In this document: positions 57,259 through 64,000 of the stretch, one piece after another
Layout of the letters: each line of letters starts with the position of its first letter
Numbering within the stretch: position 1 is the first letter of the stretch
NCBI GenBank assembly: GCA_013400115.1
Contig: VXBP01004064.1
Location: 194 to 64,193, forward strand
From: Rhinopomastus cyanomelas
Lineage: Eukaryota; Chordata; Aves; Bucerotiformes; Rhinopomastidae
DNA: 64,000 nt
Direction: 5' to 3'
Notes under the pieces: model-generated
Told to the model about the DNA's origin: nothing
The model's database searches: none
What the model saw: only the letters and a program-made list of their open reading frames with translations
Program-made: the position numbers and the translations under genes

Positions 57259-58196
57259 GATTCAGCACTCCTGTGTCTATACCTGCGCTGTATCATCTAA
57301 ATCTTTAATGCAAAACTTACAGAATGTTCCCAGCACAACATCAGAAAAGTGTCTCATGTTTCCCAGCAGAATGGTCTGACTACAAGCCCTTCTTACATTT
57401 CACCAATCTCCATCTGGACATGAAACCATTGACCACTACCTCTGGATGAGACCTTCCAACAACTTAGCTCTCCACTGACCAGTCCACCCATCAAATCCAT
57501 ATCTCCTAATTCATAAGATGTAATTCAGAACAATAGTCCAAGATGTTTTCTGCTTTACCAGATAACTATCTTCTTGCTTGAAGGGTAATCATGAATAAAA
57601 TACACCAGAAAAATTAAATACAGTGAGGACAATTAGATTATCATGACTCTGCAGAGTCAAAACAGATGGACTAGATCTACAGGAAACCCAGTGTTTAATT
57701 TGAAATAAATCACAGCACTCAGATTTATTTTCACCATCACCAATTAGTGCTGACAGTAACGTTTTAATAAGTGAATACGAATGGAGATGAGGTCAAACAG
57801 AAGTCCTAAATAAAGTCAGGAAAATAAAAAGTGATTGATAAACCATTACACAGCAATCCAAAGCATAAGAAGTGAAATGCAGATTTAAATAATATGCCAC
57901 AATATTCATATGTACTTAAATTTTAAACAATTCAGTCCAAGGACTGGATTGAATCCTTTCGCTTTGAGGGCAAGCATTAATGCATTTTGCATTTGATCAG
58001 GAATTTTCTCTGTCTGGAAGGCAACTAAAATCAGCAGATGTTCTTTGTGGCAGGGATCCCTGTCTGATAGGGATCAATGCCTTTGTACTGGTCTTCCTTA
58101 CTAAGAGGATTCCTCTTGAGCCTCACACAACGTGGCCAAAGAGCTGTCTACAGCAAAATGAACTTAATGTTGCCATGGCATAGGTTTGGAGATTTG

Positions 58197-58283
58197 GGTC
58201 CGATGGCGGGCCATTAGGATGATGAAGGAATGGGAACAGCTGCCTGATGAGGAAAGGCTGAGAGACCTGGGGCTTTTTAGAAG
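58197..58283 (+). mobile_element. Internal CR1 fragment
   Basis: GSDGGPLG*/MMKEWEQLPDEERLRDLGLF-like reading of ~87 bases with no 3' UTR. It probably comes from a type A or E source. Confidence 0.8.
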
Positions 58284-58535
58284 AGTTTTATGGATTATAC
58301 TAGAGTTTTAATAAAGTCTAGAATTTATAATTCAAAAGGAACTAAGACATTACTTCTAATCTTTCTGAACAGATATGTAAGGGCAGCTTCTTAAATGTCA
58401 CATAAAAGACACTGAGGTAGAAACCTCTGCTAGAAACATTACTGCATTTTCTACTCAAGGCCATTTTATGGTTTACAAGAGGAAACTCAGTGTTTCTGCT
58501 ATTGTTCATGGAAATGTTTATCCTATGGAAAAAGA

Positions 58536-59200
58536 ATCACAAAATCACAGAACATTAAGGACTGGAAGTGACCTCAAAAGGCCATGCAGTCCAATCCTCT
58601 TGCCACAGCAGGATCATCTAGATCAAGTCGCACATGAACATTTCCAGCCTGGTTTTCAATGTCTCCAGAGAAGGAGACTCCTCAACCCACCCTCTGGGCA
58701 GCCTGTTCCAAGTTCTCTGTCACCCTCACCATGAAGAAGTTCCTACTCATATTGACGTGGAACCTCCTATGTTCCAGCTCACACACAGTGCACCTTGTCA
58801 AATCACTGGATGCCATTGAGAAGGGCCTGGCTCCATCCTCCTGACACCTACCCTTCATATATTTATAAACATTAATGGTGTCACCCCTCAGCTTCCTTTT
58901 TTTCCAAGTTCAAGAGACTCAGCTCACTCAGTCTTTCCTCATCAGATGTTTCACTCCCTGCATAATCTTTGTGGCTCTGTGTTGGACCTTCTCAAGCAGT
59001 TCTGTGTCCTTCTGGAACAGAGGGGCCCAGAACTGGACACAATATTCCAGATGTGGTCTCACCAGGGCAGAGTAGAGGGAGAAGAGAATCTCTCTCAATC
59101 TACTAATCACTCCCCTTCTAATTCACCCCAATATGCCATTGGCCTTCTTGGCCACAAGGGCACATTGCTGGCTCATGGTCATCCTGCTGGCCACTTCTGA
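58536..59200 (-). mobile_element. CR1 LINE, type A, 665 bp
   Basis: Complemented CACAAAATCACAGAACATTA end and a UTR whose hairpin has one mutated arm (CTTGCCACAGCAGG). ORF2 C-terminus in several frames, then the open block 58928-59110 with REILFSLYSALVRPHLEYC and ATKIMQGVKHL. It ends at the ASRMTMSQQCAL-like region. Confidence 0.93.
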
Positions 59201-59847
59201 TCTCGAGCAATCACTCAGCAGAGGTGCCAAGAGAGATGACAGGCAACCTCTCAGCCTAAAGGGCTCATGAAGGAAGGTTCAGCATTATTTTGGATAAAAT
59301 TTCCACTGTGGGTTTTGGTGTAGGGTTTTTTGTTATTCTATGGATAAACAAAAAGCTAGGACGCAGTTCCTTCTTGTAATGAAATTGAAAATCTGCTTTA
59401 GAAGCAAGGGTATACAGACAATTTGACATTCAAAATATAACATTCCTTTTTCCCTATACAAATTTGGTTTTAGTTATTTTATGTACTGACTGGAGGGTCT
59501 GAGAACGATTTTCAGTGTCTTTACAATAACATACATCACAGGAACGCTGGGACTGTGATACTTAGATCCTACTATAATATTAATAATCAGCTCTAAGAAA
59601 ACCAGAAAACAAAACACTGGATTCAGGTTATTTTTCTTATGAGGGACAAATACAAAATTTGCTCCTTTGTTTCTTAGTTGAAGGAACATAGATTCAGACT
59701 TCAGACTCTGAATGACCCTCTAATGAGAATAAAGCATAAGAATGATTACAGAGTTTGCTATTCCTCTCTACTTGTTATCACAAAACACCAGTAACTTATG
59801 GACAAACACCTTCAACTAATCTTAAATGCTTCACAAACTTTGTTTAC

Positions 59848-59897
59848 AGTGAGTGTGGTGAAACTCTGGAAAAGTTTGCCCAGAGATGTGGCAGAAT
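59848..59897 (+). mobile_element. CR1 fragment split by the next copy
   Basis: GTGAGTGTGGTGAAACTCTG, then GTTTGCCCAGAGATGTGG is the HWNRLPREVAE-like region in sense. It stops where the antisense copy begins. GAGGTCATTCAAATTAAACA at 60262 may be its continuation (EVIQIKQ-like). Confidence 0.65.
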
Positions 59898-59899
59898 AT

Positions 59900-60261
59900 A
59901 GAATCATAGAATGGCCAGGGTTGGAAGGGACCTTAAAGATCATCAGGTTCCAAGCCCCATATGCATAAGCAGGGACACTTTCACTAGATCAGGTCACTCA
60001 GGGCCCCAGCCAACCTGGCCTTCAACACTGCTGGGGATGGGGCAGCCACCAGTTTCTTGGGCAACCTGTTCCAGCATTTCACCACCCTCACAGGAAATAA
60101 TTTCTTCCTCATGTCAAACCTCACTCTCCCATATTCAAGTCTGGAACTCTTTCCCCCTTGTCCTCTCGCTACCCTTCATGTTAAAAGCCCTATCCCAGCT
60201 TTTTTGTAGCCCCTTTCAGGTATTGGCAAGCTGCTAGGTCACTTGGGAGCCTCCTCTTCTC
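59900..60261 (-). mobile_element. CR1 LINE, type C, 360 bp
   Basis: Complemented AGAATCATAGAATGGCCAGG end, then a GGACCTTAAAGATC UTR and the ORF2 end (HWNRLPKKLVAAPSPAVLKARLAG-like in the minus sense). It is 5' truncated at the LEKRRLPSDLAACQYLKG-like block. Confidence 0.93.
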
Positions 60262-60863
60262 TGAGGTCATTCAAATTAAACAGAATGTCATTTGAATAGG
60301 AGGAAGGCACAGGAAAGAGGCAAATCTATAAAGGGAAGGATAATGTGCTCTTTTTAAATTTATTTTTAAAAGTAGTTAGACTAAAATACAAAGCAGGTTT
60401 GTATAGGATCCAGCATCATTACTTTAACAGATTCTGTTCTCAGTTCCAACATCCATTCACTTCAGAGCAGTGATTGTTAGGTAAAGTGGTCAGGCTGTTA
60501 CCTAAGCAAGAGTAATGTATTGCACACACACATTCCAGTAAATACCCCCGATTCCCAGTGACAGCAATCTTACAAACACATGCCAACCCTGGCTAGTGTG
60601 ACAACACAACCAGCTGATGAGCAAGGATAGCAGGAATGATGAAAGGAAGAAAACTCAGCTTGCATTTTCAAGATAACGGACTTACTTCCTTCAGAGACTA
60701 TTAAATAATTCTGTGAAGAATATTGGCAGAGCCAGACTGCAAAAAATTAATCAAATATGATCTCATAGAGAACAGCAGAGAAGTTCAATTTCCATTGTAG
60801 TTCTACCGGTTCCATTGCAAGATGATTAAATAAGCATCCACCATTTTTGCAGTCACACAATAG

Positions 60864-61128
60864 TTAAAAGATAAAACAAACAAAAAAGCCCAATACAATG
60901 ACAAATAACAAAATAAAATAACAAAGTAAAAAATGAAATACAAAATATGAAATAAAATAAAACTAAAATAAGAAATATAAGAAATTAAATAACAAATAAA
61001 AAATAAATAAATATAAGAAATTAGAAACTAAAATAATAATTAAAAATAAAATAAGAAACAGAAAACCTCAACTAGCAAGTAAAAAGCCAAAATAATAAAA
61101 AAACAAAGAAAATAAAAAAGAAAATAGC
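60864..61128 (+). repeat. A-rich low-complexity tract, 265 bp
   Basis: Degenerate AAATA/AATAAA/ATAAC units with very few G or C and marked strand asymmetry (A far above T). It does not follow a recognisable retroposed sequence, so it is not an obvious poly(A) tail. Confidence 0.85.
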
Positions 61129-61601
61129 ACCTCGCCCTTTTGCAAAAGACCCAAATGTACAGAAGATAGATCTGACACAAAAACCACTCGCCCTGCCAAA
61201 GGATTTAAACACTCAGCAGATCACTCTAATTACGAGGCACAGCTCTTGGAGTGTCCCCATTGTAGCAGCCTGTGCAGTGCTTTAACCACTGAAAGAAATT
61301 CTCCCTCATACAGGCTCGTCTCCTCGGGACGATCTGACAGTACAAGATGCAGTGGATGCTAATTATTCAGAGCGCGACAATAAGGCACTGGGATATCATG
61401 ATGAACAGAGTGTAAGAGCACATGGAAACAACAGAAAAGCCCACAGTGCAAGAGTTTGACAAATGTGAAATAAATTAAAAGCTGAAGTAGCAACCAAGCA
61501 ATATCTCTACCAGAAAAATGTTCTTCAGCAGATTTCAAAAACCTAATGTTCCTGTCATTCATATTAGCACTGACCCTTATTGCTTCCTCGTACTGACTCA
61601 C
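61129..61601. other. Unique DNA, nothing recognised
   Basis: A 470-base stretch between the A-rich tract and a CR1 copy, of more balanced composition, with no supported feature. Confidence 0.45.
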
Positions 61602-61915
61602 TCAAAGGAGGTTGCAGCAAGGCTGGTGCTAGTCTCTTCTTCCAAATTACTGATAGGACAAGGGGAAATAGTGTCAAATTGCATCAGGAGGTTTAGATTG
61701 GATCTTGGGAAGAAGTCCTTTCCTGAGAGACTGGTTGAGCACCGGAACAGGCTGCCCAGACAGGTAGTGGAGTCCCCATCCCTGCAGGTATTTAAAACCT
61801 CAGTAGCTAGAGCACTTGAGGCCATGGTCTGGGTGTTAGGGAGCTGTTGTGCTCAGGGCTAAACCTGATGATCCTGGAGGTCATTGCCAGTCATGATGAT
61901 TCTATGATTATATGC
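61602..61915 (+). mobile_element. CR1 LINE, type B, 314 bp
   Basis: KEVAARLVLVSSSKLLIGQGE-like start and RFRLDLGKKSFPERLVEHRNRLPRQVVES with ARALEAMVW in the frame ending at 61862. The UTR reads GATGATCCTGGAGGTC...CAGTCATGATGATTCTATGATTAT. Confidence 0.92.
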
Positions 61916-62689
61916 CTCTATGAGGTCATCTACGACTCAAGAGCACCCTTAGTGCCTGCCATGTGTTCGTTAGTCACCACAGGAAAAAAACCTGTGCGAT
62001 ACTTTGATCTTTAATTTGAAATTCTGGTAATGGAACTCGATTCTAATCAATAGAGGTCCTGTACTGCTGCATAAAGCTACCAGGAGACAGGCAATGCATC
62101 GCGTGCTAGATCTAGCACAGTGCTTGTTGCATATGGAATCAACTGTTCTGTTACAGAAACATTTCTGGTCTTACTTGACTCCAGGAAAATGAAAACATAA
62201 GAAATGAACGAGTTTGACTCCAAGGTTAAGGCAGCAGAAATAATTTCATTCCAATCCATTCTCTTTCACTCCTGTGATTTATTCATTATTTTTCAGCATT
62301 GTGGCAATTTAGTGGTACTCGAAACAGAATTGTTTCAGAAGAAAGAAGACTTTTAAAAGGCAGATGCTCTTAAACCCTAACACAGATTTTTAGAAAGCAG
62401 GTTAACTCTCCTGTTTAGAAATTCACGGAATTAAATCGCAGAGCAGTATGTAGTCTCCATCTGCCATCTACTGTAATAAGAAGATTCTGCAGGACTTCAA
62501 CATTTAAAACAAAACCATAGCTATGAATGTTGTCTTTACCTCTGAAATCATAATTAAATTACAATTAAAATTAAAAATGGGAATTCAAAAAGCATGATGA
62601 CATTATAGAGATTTTGGTTTGTGAGTAATAACTACAGGAATCACAGTGAAAGCATGAAGTATTGGAAAGTATGAAAGAAAGAGCTGATG

Positions 62690-62726
62690 AGAGGACTAGG
62701 AAAAGGCCGGACTCTATGATCTTGAA
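62690..62726 (+). mobile_element. Old CR1 UTR, left half of a split copy
   Basis: GGACTAGGAAAAGGCCGGAC, then TCTATGATCTTGAA is the start of a CR1 UTR. It resumes at 63131 after the antisense insertion. Confidence 0.8.
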
Positions 62727-63126
62727 TGACAGAATTATCATGGCTGGAAAGGACCTCCAGGATCATCAAATTCAGCCCTCAGCCAAACACTCCCTAAAAC
62801 CTACACCAGGGCCTCAAGTGCTCTAGCTACTCGGTTTTTAAACACCTCCAGGGACAGGGACTCCACCACCTCCCTGGACAGCCTTTGCCAGTGCCCAACC
62901 ACTCCCTCAGGAAAGAACTTCTTCCCAAGATCCAATCTAAACCTCCCCTGATGCAACTTGAGGCCATTTCCCTTTATTCTATCATTAGTAATTTGGGAGA
63001 AGAGACCAGCACCAGCCTTGCTACAACCTCCTTTGAGGTAGTTGTAGAGAGCAAGAAGGTCTCCTCTCAGTCTTCTCTTCTCTAGAACAAACTGCCCCAG
63101 TTACCTCAGCTGCTCTTCATAGGGCA
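62727..63126 (-). mobile_element. CR1 LINE, type B, inserted into an older CR1
   Basis: Complemented TGTCATTCTGATAATACC-class end (TGACAGAATTATCATGGCTG on the plus strand), UTR and ORF2 C-terminus antisense, stopping at the MKSS*GNW-like 5' boundary. It is closely similar to 44730-45175. It interrupts a sense CR1 UTR precisely. Confidence 0.92.
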
Positions 63127-63130
63127 AGAA

Positions 63131-63167
63131 GGTCTCTTCCAGCTGAAATCATTCTATGATTCTATGA
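63131..63167 (+). mobile_element. Old CR1 UTR, right half of the split copy
   Basis: GGTCTCTTCCAGCTGAAATC, then ATTCTATGATTCTATGA completes the element begun at 62690. The halves join as GATCTTGAA + GGTCTCTTCC with no evident loss. A GAA on each side may be a short target duplication or microhomology. Confidence 0.82.
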
Positions 63168-63443
63168 AAATATCACATAATATATAAGTATAAAATATAA
63201 AAAAGTATAAACTGTATATCAATGTTTGCATATTTAACATATAAGCATAATTTCAACTTTAATCATTAATGGAGTAGCTTCCAGAAATAGTGGGCAAAGG
63301 TAATTCTGAGTTGTGGTGTGGCTTGGTTATTGGCCAGCCCCTATAGGTGTGCTCACACCCTAAGGAGAAGTCCATGAAGCAGGTTCCCTATCACCAATAC
63401 CACTTCTCAGCTTTCTCCTTGGCTCCCTGTTGGATCAGTACAG
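63168..63443. other. AT-rich then unique DNA
   Basis: An AT-rich run (63170-63250, TATAAAATATAAAAAAGTAT) follows the CR1 tail, then ordinary unique sequence. Confidence 0.5.
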
Positions 63444-63740
63444 TTACATATCTGCAGGTTTATAGGCTTTGAGGTCACGTATGTTTCTCTGAATGTCCTT
63501 TTTAGCAGCAGAGGCCAAATTTGGGTGAAGTGACTGCAGTGGCTGGCACTCATCAGCTTGTTTTATACAGTTAGACCAGTGGTAACATCTCCTATGAAAG
63601 GGGACGGTACCGAAGACGTACACTAGTGCTGCAAGAACAGAACTTTCTTTACAACACAGTCAAAACCATAGTGCCTACTGAGGTAGATCTGGGCACATTG
63701 CCACTTGTATATCCATCAAGGGACCTAGATCCTTAGCAGT
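63444..63740 (-). pseudogene. Possible decayed coding remnant, unidentified
   Basis: The minus strand has one frame open for 72 codons up to a stop at 63444-63446. It carries a Cys-rich patch (RRCYHWSNCIKQADEC) and a charged end (AKKDIQRNIRDLKAYKPADM). Upstream the same frame goes on past in-frame stops at 63660-63662 and 63675-63677 into TAKDLGPLMDIQ-like codons. It starts with no Met and I recognise no family. Chance openness is quite possible. Confidence 0.18.
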
Positions 63741-64000
63741 GAAGAAGCTTCTTCAGTGGTCAGCTCCTCTTGACAACATTTCACTGTCAACACCAAGGAA
63801 AAACTGAGACAACTTTCTAAAGGTTCAAAGAGCATTTTCTAGAATCCCATCAGAAGAGGAGCATTAAACTACTATCAAGTCAACACAGAATAAGAATGTG
63901 ACAAGTGTCTGCAGCAATCAAAGGCAGACATCAGCTTACATGCAGCAGAGATTTGAGAGCTACCCTTTGACAGATTAATGCCTGACAATGATCATCAGCT
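63741..64000. other. Unique DNA to the window edge
   Basis: No repeat or exon signature is seen. Confidence 0.45.

Noticed and set aside
1..64000. A new defence, biosynthetic or other multi-gene system
   Set aside because: The window has no intact gene cluster. All longer conserved frames belong to CR1 ORF2, and the remaining unusual signals are repeats or unexplained non-coding segments.

Overview
This window looks like a stretch of bird nuclear genome, intergenic or deep intronic, with no intact host protein-coding gene, rRNA, tRNA or CRISPR array that I can support. The decisive evidence is about fifty copies of the avian LINE CR1 on both strands. They are recognised by the ORF2 C-terminal frame (LEYCVQFW, RGDLI, RGNG, HWNRLP, CDL), a conserved 3' UTR, and short tandem ends such as ATTCTATG or CTGTGATT. 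From hand-placed boundaries CR1 makes up roughly 19 kb, about 30% of the window. That is far above the usual bird level and suggests a lineage with CR1 expansion; woodpeckers and relatives (Piciformes) are my first guess, which is inference. Nearly every open frame of 60-130 codons here is CR1 ORF2 debris, its antisense shadow, or chance.

I sort CR1 copies by 3' end into informal types. Type A has a CCTGC...GCAGG hairpin UTR and a GTTCTGTGATTCTGTGA end; it is the most numerous and most uniform. Type B has a TTCCAGCCATGA UTR and an ATTCTATGAT end. Type C has a CCCATGGCA...GATCTTTAAGGTC UTR. Type D has a GATCTTAAAG...CCAGCCTCAACA UTR. Type E has a CCTGCTTGAGCAGG...GACCTCTGGAGG UTR. Type F is an old group with GGTTGGAAAAGACC-like 3' ends.

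Layout: 0-8 kb holds several type A copies, the best-preserved reverse transcriptase remnant (minus strand, 1877-3035) and an old type C copy at 7.2-8.0 kb. From 8 to 16 kb is sparser. From 16 to 25 kb are two long type A copies (16.8-17.5 and 19.2-20.05 kb), an old 1-kb type F copy (21.0-22.0 kb) and a solo LTR (22.6-23.24 kb). From 27 to 28.6 kb there is a CR1 patch around a CpG-richer segment. From 28.6 to 32.07 kb is the longest CR1-free stretch. From 32 to 51.7 kb alternates CR1 and unique DNA, including an apparent 5'-inverted CR1 at 33.4-33.7 kb and a nested insertion at 47.5-48.2 kb. At 51.7-52.6 kb there is an LTR-like segment. From 53 to 63.2 kb are more CR1s, an A-rich tract, and a clean CR1-in-CR1 insertion at 62.7-63.17 kb.

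Shorter stretches in which I see only unremarkable AT-rich unique DNA: 3036-3575, 3971-4427, 4579-5130, 5289-5789, 6233-6754, 6859-7227, 18786-19224, 20052-20999, 22026-22598, 32393-33005, 33713-34637, 35193-35932, 42535-42889, 42986-43964, 44038-44729, 45176-45762, 46201-46639, 47011-47484, 50819-51324, 52621-53461, 54192-54768, 57259-58196, 58284-58535, 59201-59847, 61916-62689. No genes act together here; the biology in view is retrotransposition (target-primed insertion, 5' truncation, inversion, nesting) and decay.
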